Of a stretch of DNA of 64,000 bases, positions 32,072 through 40,777 are shown piece after piece. This stretch comes from Plantibacter sp. VKM Ac-2880 (lineage in GTDB: Bacteria; Actinomycetota; Actinomycetes; Actinomycetales; Microbacteriaceae). The DNA is taken from positions 372,001 to 436,000 of the forward strand of contig NZ_JADKSJ010000001.1 in assembly GCF_015351235.1 (NCBI RefSeq), written 5' to 3'. Position 1 is the stretch's first letter. Every line of letters starts with the position of its first letter. Under the pieces are notes generated by a model, which was given only the letters and a program-made list of their open reading frames with translations, did no database searches and had not been told where the DNA came from. Both the position numbers and the translations under genes were made by a program.

Positions 32072-33082
32072 CTACTCGGCTGCGGCGGGCACGCGCACGG
32101 TGAGGGCGCCTGGCTCGATCCAGGTGTTGATCGCGACCGCCTTGCCGAAGCCGTCACCGTCGAGCTCGATCTCCTCCGGCTTCGACATCCGGGCGACGAA
32201 GCGCTTCGCCGTGCCGTAGCGGAGCTCGCCGTCGTCCTTCTGCTTGCCGGCGAGGGCCCGGCCGGTCTTGGTCCGGCGGAGGACGCCGTTCACCCAGGCG
32301 ACCTTCGCCCAGATCCGGATCCAGCCGAGGATCCCGCCGGGGCGCATGAACATGAGGTCGAACAGACCGTCGTCGACGACCGCGTCCGGCAGGAGCAGGA
32401 TGTTGGCCGGCAGCGAACCGCAGTTGCCGATGATGACCGTGTGCACGTTGGCACGGACCTGCGGCTCGTCGTCGATGCGGAACCGCAGGTGCAGCTCGTC
32501 CGGATCGCGCAGCGACTTCACGATCGCGTCGACGTAGGCGGCCCAGCCGGCCTTCGCCTTGAGGTCGTCGTCGGTGTTCTTGATCATCTTCGCGTCGATG
32601 CCCATACCGGCCATGACGACGAACACGTGGCGGTCGCGGGAGTGGTCGGCGCGTTCGATGTCGATGACACCGAGGTCGATCGCTTTGTCCTCGCCCGTGA
32701 ACGCGGTGATGACGGAACCGGGCAGGTCGTTGAGCGTGAGGTCGAGGTTGCGGGCGAGCAGGTTGCCGGTGCCAGAGGGCAGGAGCGCGAGGGGGATGCC
32801 GCTGCCGCGCAACGCCTCGGAGACCGCACGGACCGTGCCGTCGCCGCCGGCCGCGATGACGAGGTCGACCTTCGCAGCGATCGCCTCGGCGGTAACGCCC
32901 TGGCCGACGTCCTCGACACTCGTCTCGAACCACAGCGACTCGGCCCAGCCGGCTTCGGCGGCGGAGCGCTCGACCGACTCGCGGAGCGCATCGAGGTCGA
33001 CCTTCACCGGGTTGTAGATGACGGCGGCGGTCTTGGTCGCCGTGGTGTCGCTCGGCGTGGTCGTGCTGTCAGGAGTCGTCAT
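32072..33082 (-). CDS. Diacylglycerol kinase-family lipid kinase
   Basis: Predicted 336-residue kinase. The catalytic domain shows AAVIYNPVKVDLDAL, the nucleotide loop AAGGDGTVRAVSEAL (near residue 80) and LLPSGTGNLLARNL (near 105), the DAGK/sphingosine kinase hallmarks. The C-terminal beta-sandwich has VVMAGMGIDAKMI and GNCGSLPANILLLPDA. An N-terminal Thr-rich tail of about 20 residues precedes the fold. It probably phosphorylates diacylglycerol or a related lipid at the membrane, recycling lipid intermediates. It is divergent from pdxY with about 170 bases between the starts. Confidence 0.9.
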   Translation of the reverse strand: MTTPDSTTTPSDTTATKTAAVIYNPVKVDLDALRESVERSAAEAGWAESLWFETSVEDVGQGVTAEAIAAKVDLVIAAGGDGTVRAVSEALRGSGIPLALLPSGTGNLLARNLDLTLNDLPGSVITAFTGEDKAIDLGVIDIERADHSRDRHVFVVMAGMGIDAKMIKNTDDDLKAKAGWAAYVDAIVKSLRDPDELHLRFRIDDEPQVRANVHTVIIGNCGSLPANILLLPDAVVDDGLFDLMFMRPGGILGWIRIWAKVAWVNGVLRRTKTGRALAGKQKDDGELRYGTAKRFVARMSKPEEIELDGDGFGKAVAINTWIEPGALTVRVPAAAE

Positions 33083-33252
33083 CCGATCAGCATAGGAGCG
33101 GGGGCCCTGGGGAGGGAGATCCCGCTCGCGGGTTGACGCGGCACGTGGGTTCTGCAGGCGGCGGAAGAGTATCGTTGAGTCCTTGCAGGCACCGTCCATG
33201 CCCGCCACGAACGCAGTGTCCGCGGCGGCCTCCCCATCGTGATTGCGACATC

Positions 33253-34101
33253 GTGAAGATCCTCAGCATCCAGTCCGCCGTGGCCTACGGGCACGTCGGC
33301 AACTCCGCAGCCGTGTTCCCCCTCCAGCGCATCGGCGTCGAGGTGATCCCGGTGAACACCGTGAACTTCTCGAACCACACCGGCTACGGCGCCTGGCGTG
33401 GCCCGCTCATCTCGCCGGAGCAGGTGGGCGAGGTCATCACGGGTGTCGAGGAGCGCGGCGCGTTCCCGCAGATCGACGTGGTGCTCTCGGGCTACCAGGG
33501 CGGTGTCGGCATCGGCGACGTCATCGTCGACGCGGTCCAGCGGGTCAAGGCGGCGAACCCCGACGCCCTGTACGCGTGCGACCCCGTCATGGGTAACGCG
33601 AAGTCGGGATGCTTCGTCGCCCCCGAGATCCCGGACCTCCTGCGCGACCGCGTCGTTCCGAACGCCGACATCATCACGCCGAACCAGTTCGAGCTCGGCT
33701 TCCTCACGGGCACCGAGCCCGGCTCGCTGGAGTCGACGCTGGCATCCGTCGAGCTGGCGCGCGCGATGGGCCCGTCGGTGGTCCTCGTGACGAGTGTCGA
33801 GCGACCCGACCGCGACCCCGAGACGATCGAGATGCTCGTCGTCGACGACGCCGGCCGGTGGATCGTGCAGACGCCGTTGCTGCCGTTCAAGGCGAACGGT
33901 TCAGGCGACGTCACGGCGGCGCTGTTCGCCGCGCACTACGGCGAGACGCGCGATGCGAAGCTGGCGCTGGAGCGGACGGCGTCGAGCGTGTTCGACCTGG
34001 TCGAGCTGACGTACCGGTCGGGCCAGCGCGAGCTGCAGCTCGTCGAGGCGCAGGAGTTCTACGCGAACCCGCGGATGCAGTTCACCGCGACGGCGGTCTG
34101 A
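33253..34101 (+). CDS. pdxY: Pyridoxal kinase
   Basis: Predicted 282-residue ribokinase-fold enzyme that phosphorylates pyridoxal to pyridoxal 5'-phosphate. Typical PdxY features are SIQSAVAYGHVGNSAAVFPLQ at the start, VNTVNFSNHTGY, LSGYQGG, CDPVMGN, ITPNQFELGFLTG, and the ATP/anion-hole motif ANGSGDVTAALFAAHY with the catalytic Asp near residue 222. A GTG start at 33253 places the family N-terminus correctly. It is a single gene followed by repeats. Confidence 0.93.
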   Translation: MKILSIQSAVAYGHVGNSAAVFPLQRIGVEVIPVNTVNFSNHTGYGAWRGPLISPEQVGEVITGVEERGAFPQIDVVLSGYQGGVGIGDVIVDAVQRVKAANPDALYACDPVMGNAKSGCFVAPEIPDLLRDRVVPNADIITPNQFELGFLTGTEPGSLESTLASVELARAMGPSVVLVTSVERPDRDPETIEMLVVDDAGRWIVQTPLLPFKANGSGDVTAALFAAHYGETRDAKLALERTASSVFDLVELTYRSGQRELQLVEAQEFYANPRMQFTATAV

Positions 34102-34116
34102 GGAGGGCGCGCGCCC

Positions 34117-34345
34117 GGTCCCTGAGTTCCCGTTCCGGTCCCTGAGCTTGTCGAAGGGCGGCGTTGTCCGTGTGCACTTCGACAGGCTCAGTGACCAGTG
34201 TCGGTGTCGGTTTCGCGAGCAGTTTCCGGTCCCTGAGCTTGTCGAAGGGCGGCACTTCGACAAGCTCAGTGACCAGGGTGGCTCAGTGACCAGGGTGGCT
34301 CAGTGACCAGGGTGGCTCAGTGACCAGACGTGGCTCAGTGACCAA
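34117..34345. repeat. Cluster of dispersed repeats and a 17-bp tandem array
   Basis: Several units of the dispersed repeat occur in both orientations (34133-34275). They are followed by GCTCAGTGACCAGGGTG repeated with a 17-bp period at 34264, 34281 and 34298, then a diverging copy at 34315. The 17-bp unit equals the right half of the dispersed repeat, so the array grew from it. It separates the convergent pdxY and PucR-type genes. Confidence 0.85.
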
Positions 34346-34351
34346 GCACGC

Positions 34352-35860
34352 TCAGCGCACCGCGCGGCAGGCGAGGTGTAGCGCGAGGCGCACCTCCGGG
34401 TCCGCCATGTCGACGCCGAGGAGCTCCTGCGCCCGGGTGATGCGCGTCGCGACGGTGTTGCGGTGGAGCCCGAGCGCGGCGGCAGTCGGCCCGACCGCCG
34501 ACTCGTGGTCGAGGTAGGCGGACAGCGTCGTCAACAGCTCACCCTGCCCGGCCTGCAGGGGCGCGAGCAACGACCGCGCGGCCGGCACGAAGATGTCGTT
34601 GCCGGTCCAGGCGAGGAGGAGTTGCTCGAGGCCGAGCCCGTCGACCCGCACGAACCACCCCGTCGTCGACCGGTTCACCGCGATCCGGACCGCGTCCGCC
34701 GCCTCGCTGAGCGACGAGGTGAGTCCGGCCGAACCGCTCGCCAGTGAACCGACGGCGGTCGCCACGTTGAACGATCGACGCGCCTCGACGTGCAGCTCGC
34801 GCAGGGCACCGACGTACCGCTCCACCTGTGACGGCGGCGGCGGCTCCGTGAAGGTGAGCCACCCACTCACCCCTCGACCGCTGGTCGTCGCGTGGGAGTC
34901 GGCGGCGATCCGGCCGAGCGCGCTCGTCACGAACCGGAGGAGCTGGAGGGCGTCGACCCGGCTCCGACCGACCGTGCGGAACGCGAGGTGGTACCCGGTG
35001 GTCCGCCAACCGCGTTCGAGCATGCGCCGCTCGACCTCCGGGTCGGGCCGGCCGCGCAGGTCGACGAAGTCGCGGAGGACGCCGGAGGACACCGAGGCGT
35101 CGCTGACCTCCGCGACCTCGTCGATGAGGATCCTGGCGGCGACGGCGGGCATGGCGACCTCGGCTGCGACCGCGAGTGCGCTCACCTGCCGTTCGTCGAG
35201 GCCGTCACCGAAGAACGCGAGCCGGAGCCCCTCGCGGCTGGGGCTGTCGACCCGGACGGACGCCGCGGTGCCGGACCCGGCGCGGGTCAGGTCCGTCCAC
35301 GGGGAGAAGTCGATCGCGGCGTGGACCTCCGGCGTCAGCCGCCCGCCAGCCTCGAGCAGCACGCCCTCGCTGTCGATGAGCGCGATGCCGTGGCCGACGC
35401 TGGACGAGAGGTGCCGCAGCAGGTCCGGGAGGCCTTCGGCGTGGTACTCGATGGACTGCGCCACCTTGCGCACGTAGCCGAGCGTCAACGAGTCGCGCGC
35501 CTCGACCAGCTGCCAGCACGCCTTCGCGAGCAGCATCGGCCGGTCGACGTGCAGGAGCGTGAACCCGAGGCGGTCGGCGAGGGCGCGCGTGCCCGCACCG
35601 AAACCGTCGGCCTGCTGCATCGCGAGCGCCCGGAACCCGCGGTCCCTGATCCGACGCACGAGCGCGTCCTGCTGCCAGGGGCGCGCGGGTGGGACGCCGG
35701 TCAGCACGGCGAGCCGGCCGGCGTCGTCCTCGGGGAGGGCCGCCTCGTCCGTCTCGACCACGACACCGGCCCAGTTGGCGTCGGCCGGGCCGGCGACGAG
35801 CCGCACGCCGCCGTTGTCGGGGTGCGCGAGGAGGGCGCCTGACTGCAGACGATCGCTCAT
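34352..35860 (-). CDS. PucR family transcriptional regulator
   Basis: Predicted 502-residue regulator. Residues 1-120 form a PucR N-terminal-type sensing domain. The middle looks like a GAF/GGDEF-related region. The C-terminal PucR helix-turn-helix is clear: LLTTLSAYLDHESAVGPTAAALGLHRNTVATRITRAQELLG, near residues 440-480. Such regulators control purine, allantoin, proline or hydantoin use. It is the last gene of a leftward operon with hydantoin-type genes, its start overlapping the third DUF917 gene by 4 bases, and is probably its regulator. Confidence 0.87.
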   Translation of the reverse strand: MSDRLQSGALLAHPDNGGVRLVAGPADANWAGVVVETDEAALPEDDAGRLAVLTGVPPARPWQQDALVRRIRDRGFRALAMQQADGFGAGTRALADRLGFTLLHVDRPMLLAKACWQLVEARDSLTLGYVRKVAQSIEYHAEGLPDLLRHLSSSVGHGIALIDSEGVLLEAGGRLTPEVHAAIDFSPWTDLTRAGSGTAASVRVDSPSREGLRLAFFGDGLDERQVSALAVAAEVAMPAVAARILIDEVAEVSDASVSSGVLRDFVDLRGRPDPEVERRMLERGWRTTGYHLAFRTVGRSRVDALQLLRFVTSALGRIAADSHATTSGRGVSGWLTFTEPPPPSQVERYVGALRELHVEARRSFNVATAVGSLASGSAGLTSSLSEAADAVRIAVNRSTTGWFVRVDGLGLEQLLLAWTGNDIFVPAARSLLAPLQAGQGELLTTLSAYLDHESAVGPTAAALGLHRNTVATRITRAQELLGVDMADPEVRLALHLACRAVR

Positions 35861-36912
35861 ACGGGGACCCCGTCGATGTGGACCTCGTCGAGTTCGTCCA
35901 GGCCGTAGGCCGAGGGGAGCACCCGACTGAGCCGCTCCGGCGTCCGCGACCACCAGTCGGGGCCGTCGATGCGGATGACGGCGACCTGCCTGGCCATCGA
36001 GATGGCGGAGACCTCCAGGATGTCCCGGGAGACGGTGTCGAGGACGACGATGAGGTCCGGCGCGGCGGCCTCGACGCGGCCGTCGGTCATGAGGGCGAGC
36101 GTCTCCGACCTCGCGACGAGTCGGTGCACCTGTCCGCCACCACCGTCGATGCCGAATGCGAGCACGTGCGGGTCGTTCCGGTCGGCCTCGATCGCGCTGA
36201 TGCGTCCTTCGGCGAGCAGACGACCACCCATGGACCCGGCGAGCTCGTCGAGGGAGCCGGACGCGGCACCGAGGAAGGCCGCGCCGAGCTGCACGGCGCG
36301 GGTGGCGTTCCCGACGATCGCATGCTCCCGGAGGTCGCCGACGGTGAAGCCCGCGTAGACCATCCCGCCGCTCCCACCCGCCTGCACGATGGCGGCGCGC
36401 ACGACCCGTTCGATGTCGATGGCGCGCTCCGTCTCGACGAGGGCGACACCGCCGCCGCCCGTGTCGCAGGTCGCGAGGATGCCGGGGACCTCGTCGACGA
36501 GCAACGACATCTGGTCGAGCGACGGTACGGCCCGACCGGTGAGGTCGGCGTCGACGATCAGGCGGTCGGCGGCGAACGCGAACGGGGTGAGCCCGTTGAC
36601 CCCGCCGCCTTCGAGGGAACAGATCGCCGGGATCCGGTGGCCGAGCCAGCGTTCGGCGGCGCCGATCAGGCGCCCGAACGGGTCGGTGCCCGGCAGCCGT
36701 TCGCCGAGGAGCAGCGTGGATCCGACGAAGCCGAGGGCGAGGCATGGTGTCGCCGGGTCGAGGTCGTCGACCGCATGCAGCTCGAACGGCCAGACGCGGG
36801 GGTCCGCCAGCACCAGTTCGAGCATCGTGGTCGCGCCGCCACCGCCGGAGCCCAGGATCGCGAACCCCGTCGCCAGCGCGCGGAGTCGATCGTGCTCGAG
36901 GGTGGTCGGCAT
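35857..36912 (-). CDS. DUF917 / S-methyl thiohydantoin desulfurase-like protein, copy 3
   Basis: Predicted 351-residue protein of the DUF917 family. It has the glycine-rich N-terminal signature (AILGSGGGGATTMLELVL), CSLEGGGVNGLTPFAFAADRLIVDADLTGRAVPSLDQM, and a C-terminal beta region with TDGRVEAAAPDLIVVLDT. It is the most diverged of three copies in a row; the others keep ATVLGTGGGGDPYIG-type starts. The family occurs with HyuA-type proteins, and one member removes sulfur from S-methyl thiohydantoin. Here it lies between copy 2 (9 bases upstream) and the PucR gene. Confidence 0.83.
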   Translation of the reverse strand: MPTTLEHDRLRALATGFAILGSGGGGATTMLELVLADPRVWPFELHAVDDLDPATPCLALGFVGSTLLLGERLPGTDPFGRLIGAAERWLGHRIPAICSLEGGGVNGLTPFAFAADRLIVDADLTGRAVPSLDQMSLLVDEVPGILATCDTGGGGVALVETERAIDIERVVRAAIVQAGGSGGMVYAGFTVGDLREHAIVGNATRAVQLGAAFLGAASGSLDELAGSMGGRLLAEGRISAIEADRNDPHVLAFGIDGGGGQVHRLVARSETLALMTDGRVEAAAPDLIVVLDTVSRDILEVSAISMARQVAVIRIDGPDWWSRTPERLSRVLPSAYGLDELDEVHIDGVPV

Positions 36913-36921
36913 GGCACCAGC

Positions 36922-38070
36922 CTAGGCTCGGACCGCCTGCCCGCCGCCGAACGCCTCAGCGGCTTCTGCGGCAGCCGCCTCGCCCTCCACGGGGACGAAC
37001 GGCTCCGACAGCCCGAAGGCGCTCGGACCGAACGCGCGGATGGCGTCGGGGGTGCGCATGAGCGCCGGCGTCGAGATCCCGAGCACCCGCACCCGTTGGC
37101 CGTAGCGCAGACCCTCCGTGGTGATCGGCTCCGCGGTCTCGTGGTCGACGATGCAGATGAGGTCCGGCACGATCGCCACGACCTCACCGTTCCACCGGGC
37201 GATGAGGTTCTCGTTCTGGAAGGAGATCTCGAGGCGTTCAGTACTCGCCGGATCCGTCGACCAGATGACGGCCGTGCCCTTCGCGAAACCCTCCGTGGTG
37301 CGGCGCTCCACGTCGGCGACCTTCCCCACGAACAACTCGCGCATGTGCGAGTAGAGCGTCGTGGACAGCGTGTCCGCGATGGCGGTGAACGGCGACCGGT
37401 GCTCCTCGCGCGCGACCCGGATCGCGCGGCCGAGGGCGAGCGCCATCGAGATGGTCCTCGGCACCGCGGTGCGCCGGACGTCGGCCCCGCTCATCGCGTA
37501 CTCGGCGATGTGGGCGACGCCGCCGAGCCGGATGGCGATGCCACGTGCCAACCACTCCATCTGCCGGTCGTCGTCGCCGGTGTCGATGATCACGCGCTCG
37601 CCGCGCTCACCGGCGATGGCGAGCGGCGATCCGTGCACCCCGTAGACCGCGAAGGTCTCCATGGAGAGCTCCGGGAACGCCCGACCCATGCCGTCGGCGT
37701 CGACGACCGGCAGTCCGGTCTCGGCGGCGACGATCAGCGGGATCATCGAATTGATGCCGCCGCACTCGATCGGCATGGTCGCGTCGGCGGTGCGGCCGAG
37801 GTGCTCCTCGAGCGTGCGGAGCGCGAGCGTCGGCTCGAACCCGGCGGGGATCTTCTCCACCATGACGGTCGGTGCGCCCATCTGCGCGGTGGGGATGACG
37901 AACAGGTCGTCGTCGAGCTCGTCGGGGTCGAGGATCGTGATGCTGCGATCACCGAGCACCTGCTTGACGAGCATCATGCCGATGTACGGGTCGCCGCCGC
38001 CGCCTGTGCCGAGGAGCGTGGCACCGCGGGCGAGGTCGGGGAGGTCTGCGGCGGTCAGGGTCCAGCTCAT
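36922..38070 (-). CDS. DUF917 / S-methyl thiohydantoin desulfurase-like protein, copy 2
   Basis: Predicted 382-residue DUF917 protein. The N-terminal signature is LARGATLLGTGGGGDPYIGMML, followed by MGAPTVMVEKIPAG, PIECGGINSMIPLIVAAETGLPVVDADGMGRAFPEL and a C-terminal RYGQRVRVLGISTPALMRT. It is closely similar to copy 1, from which it probably arose by duplication. The ATG overlaps the stop of copy 1 (ATGA). Function is expected in breakdown of a hydantoin-like ring, with the co-encoded HyuA-type protein. Confidence 0.88.
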   Translation of the reverse strand: MSWTLTAADLPDLARGATLLGTGGGGDPYIGMMLVKQVLGDRSITILDPDELDDDLFVIPTAQMGAPTVMVEKIPAGFEPTLALRTLEEHLGRTADATMPIECGGINSMIPLIVAAETGLPVVDADGMGRAFPELSMETFAVYGVHGSPLAIAGERGERVIIDTGDDDRQMEWLARGIAIRLGGVAHIAEYAMSGADVRRTAVPRTISMALALGRAIRVAREEHRSPFTAIADTLSTTLYSHMRELFVGKVADVERRTTEGFAKGTAVIWSTDPASTERLEISFQNENLIARWNGEVVAIVPDLICIVDHETAEPITTEGLRYGQRVRVLGISTPALMRTPDAIRAFGPSAFGLSEPFVPVEGEAAAAEAAEAFGGGQAVRA

Positions 38071-39170
38071 GCGGCGACCTCCGGGGTCTCGTCGACCGGG
38101 GTCTCCGTCGTGCCGTCGAAGCGGTGCGAGGCCACGTCGTAGCCGAAGTAGCCAGGACCGACCATCGCGAGGGCCGCCGGGGTGTGCCAGCGTTCGTCGC
38201 TCGGGGCGGCGATCACCCGGACGCGCTGGCCGTAGCGCAGGCCCTCCGTCGTGATCGGCTCACCGGAGTCGTGCTCGAGCACCATGATGAGGTCGGGGGT
38301 CGTCACGAGCGTGACGCCGTCCAGGGCGGCGATCAGGTGCTCGTTCTGGAAGGAGAGTTCCAGGCTGGTATCCGCACCGTCGATCCGGGCGCGTCCGCGG
38401 GCGAACCCCGTCGTGGTCGCGCGCTCGACGTCGACGACCTTGCCGGAGAACAGTTCGCGTCCGCCGAGCAGCTCGACGGTCCGGGTGACGGCGTCGGCCT
38501 TCTCCTCGCGCGCCGCCGCGATGCCGTCGCCGATCTCGCGGCACAGCGACAACGAGTCGGCGACGAGCGCCTCGCGGGCCTGGGTACCCGACATGGGGAA
38601 GCCGGAGATCATCACCGAGCACCCCATCTCCACGCAGGCGACGCGGGCGATGCGCTCCGTCCAGCTGTTGTCGACGGTGGTGAGGACGCCGGTGTTGCCC
38701 TTCTCGTCGCTGAACGCCAACGGCGAGGCATCGATCCCGTACAGCGTGGGGAGGACCATCTGCAGTTCGGGGAAGGCCCGGCCCATGCCGTCGGCGTCGA
38801 TGAGTGGGAGGCCGAGGGCGGCCGCTGCGGCGATCGGGATGGTCGAGTTGACGCCACCGACCTCCGCGCAGGCGACGTGCGTGACGGGGCGACCGAGCGA
38901 GGCGCTCAGGGCGTGGACGGGCGCGACCACCTCGGTGAGGCTCGGCAGCTTCTCGACCATGACGGTCGGTGCCCCCATCATCGCGACGGTGAGGACGAGC
39001 GCGTCGTCGGGGACCTCGTCGAGGGTCACGACGGTGACGTCGCCGTGCTCGCGGAGGGCTTGCGCGGCGAGCAAGGCGCCGATGTACGGGTCGCCGCCGC
39101 CGCCGGTCCCGAGGACCGCGGCCCCGCGGGCGAGGCCGCGGATGAGCTCGGCGGTGATCGTCCAGCTCAT
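38067..39170 (-). CDS. DUF917 / S-methyl thiohydantoin desulfurase-like protein, copy 1
   Basis: Predicted 367-residue DUF917 protein with LARGAAVLGTGGGGDPYIGALL, MMGAPTVMVEKLPSL, ACAEVGGVNSTIPIAAAAALGLPLIDADGMGRAFPELQM and RYGQRVRVIAAPSDERWHT. The Cys-containing VACAEVGG differs from copy 2 (MPIECGG), so the copies may prefer different substrates. It overlaps both neighbours by 4 bases. In related loci a single DUF917 gene accompanies the HyuA-type gene; three in tandem is unusual. Confidence 0.88.
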   Translation of the reverse strand: MSWTITAELIRGLARGAAVLGTGGGGDPYIGALLAAQALREHGDVTVVTLDEVPDDALVLTVAMMGAPTVMVEKLPSLTEVVAPVHALSASLGRPVTHVACAEVGGVNSTIPIAAAAALGLPLIDADGMGRAFPELQMVLPTLYGIDASPLAFSDEKGNTGVLTTVDNSWTERIARVACVEMGCSVMISGFPMSGTQAREALVADSLSLCREIGDGIAAAREEKADAVTRTVELLGGRELFSGKVVDVERATTTGFARGRARIDGADTSLELSFQNEHLIAALDGVTLVTTPDLIMVLEHDSGEPITTEGLRYGQRVRVIAAPSDERWHTPAALAMVGPGYFGYDVASHRFDGTTETPVDETPEVAA

Positions 39171-40720
39171 CGGAGGCCTCCCATGTCGAGGTCGCCGACG
39201 GCCTTCACGCGGATCCGGGTCGCGTTGCCCGGCAGGTACGGGATGGGGACCTCGTCGAAATCGACGATCGCGACCGACGCGGGGGAGGCGCCGGCCGCGA
39301 TCGCCTTGTCGATCGCCTCGGTACGGACCTCGGCGATCGCCTCCTCGCGCCGACCGGGCTCGATGGCGTAGACCTTGTCGATCTCGCCGCCGACCTGCGC
39401 GATGGAAGCACCGATGGCATTGGCCACGGCGTAGTTGTCGGGCCGGTGGACGGCGCCGAAGATGGGGAGTTCGTCGGACAACAGGATCGACCCGCCGCCG
39501 ACCGCCACCACGGGGATGGGCTCGGGGGAGGTCCGCATGCGGTCGACGGCCTCGGCGATGCGCTCGCCGATGCGGGCGAGCACGCGCGCCACGAAGGCGG
39601 GATCGAGGTGCGCGACCTTCGAGGCGTCACCGATGGAGGCGCGACCGGCGGCCACCGCGATGTCGGTCGCCGTGAGGGTGTCGCCGCCGAAGACGAGGGC
39701 CTCCGTCATGAGCTTGTAGCCCACGGACGCCGGCCCGACCTCGGCCGTCTCCTCGTCGACGATGCTGCCGCCGCCGATGCCGATCGAGAGCACGTCGGGC
39801 ATGCGGAAGTTCGTGCGGATGCCCGCCACCTTCACCTCGTTCGCCGTCTCGCGGGGGAAGCCGTTGATGAGGAGGCCGATGTCGGCCGTGGTGCCGCCGA
39901 TGTCGACGACCGCGCACGTCGCGAGGCCGCTCGTCAGGGCGGCGCCGCGCATCGAGTTGGTCGGGCCGGAGGCGAACGTGGCGACCGGGTAGAGGCGCAC
40001 GTAGTCCTCGTCCATGAGCGTGCCGTCGTTCTGGCTGAGGAAGATGGGCGCCTCGATGCCCTGCTTCCGGACGGCGGCGGTGAGGCCGTCGACGATCTCG
40101 GAGGCGAGTTCGCGTAGCGCCGCGTTGATGATGGTCGCGTTCTCGCGCTCCAGGAGGCCGATCCGCCCGATCTCGTGGGAGAGCGAGATGGCGACGTCGG
40201 GTCCGAGGACCTCGCCGACGATCCGTGCCGCCTCGACCTCGAGGTCGTGGTTGACCGGACTGAAGACGGAGGAGATCGCGACGGAGCGGATGCCGTTCGC
40301 CCGCATGTCCTCGGCGTGCGCCCGCAGTTCGTCGGGATCGATCGGGGAGATGGGGCGCCCGTCGAACTCGTAGCCGCCGTGCGCGAGGTAGCTGCGTGCA
40401 CTGATCGCCTCGACGAGCTCCGCCGGCCAGTCGACGAGCGGCGGGAGTGCCCGCGTCGCCGGCAGGCCGAGCCGGAGCGCCGCCGTGGGGGCCAGCCGCT
40501 TGGCCTGCACGAGGGCGTTGATGAAGTGCGTCGTCCCGATCATCACCGCGGTGATCTGCTCACCGTCGAAGTGGTGGCCGCCCCGCAGTTCGCCGATCGC
40601 CTGGACGATCCCGTCGGTCACGTCCGGGGTGGTCGCGTGCTTCACGGCAGCCAGGGTGGTGGTGCCGTCCATGAGCACGGCGTCGGTGTTGGTGCCGCCG
40701 ACATCGATACCGATGTGCAT
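39167..40720 (-). CDS. Hydantoinase/oxoprolinase family protein (HyuA-like)
   Basis: Predicted 517-residue ATP-dependent ring-opening enzyme of the hydantoinase A/oxoprolinase family. The N-terminal actin-like phosphate loop is IGIDVGGTNTDAVLMDG. The second domain has GPTNSMRGAALTSG and CAVVDIGGTTADIGLLINGFPRE, and the C-terminal part FRMPDVLSIGIGGGSIVD and VAVGGGSILLSDELP. No HyuB-type subunit is present; in this group the DUF917 proteins are the usual partners. The stop overlaps the start of DUF917 copy 1, and the permease gene lies 57 bases upstream. Confidence 0.9.
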   Translation of the reverse strand: MHIGIDVGGTNTDAVLMDGTTTLAAVKHATTPDVTDGIVQAIGELRGGHHFDGEQITAVMIGTTHFINALVQAKRLAPTAALRLGLPATRALPPLVDWPAELVEAISARSYLAHGGYEFDGRPISPIDPDELRAHAEDMRANGIRSVAISSVFSPVNHDLEVEAARIVGEVLGPDVAISLSHEIGRIGLLERENATIINAALRELASEIVDGLTAAVRKQGIEAPIFLSQNDGTLMDEDYVRLYPVATFASGPTNSMRGAALTSGLATCAVVDIGGTTADIGLLINGFPRETANEVKVAGIRTNFRMPDVLSIGIGGGSIVDEETAEVGPASVGYKLMTEALVFGGDTLTATDIAVAAGRASIGDASKVAHLDPAFVARVLARIGERIAEAVDRMRTSPEPIPVVAVGGGSILLSDELPIFGAVHRPDNYAVANAIGASIAQVGGEIDKVYAIEPGRREEAIAEVRTEAIDKAIAAGASPASVAIVDFDEVPIPYLPGNATRIRVKAVGDLDMGGLR

Positions 40721-40777
40721 ATGAGGGGTTCGCTTTCTGTCGGTGCGGTGGAACGTGCGCGGTGGGTGCGCGGTGGG

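Noticed and set aside
35857-36745. Translation of the PucR gene from far upstream (start near 36745)
   Set aside because: The upstream part is out of frame with, and antisense in composition to, the DUF917 gene. The ATG at 35860 with an ATGA overlap is the natural start.
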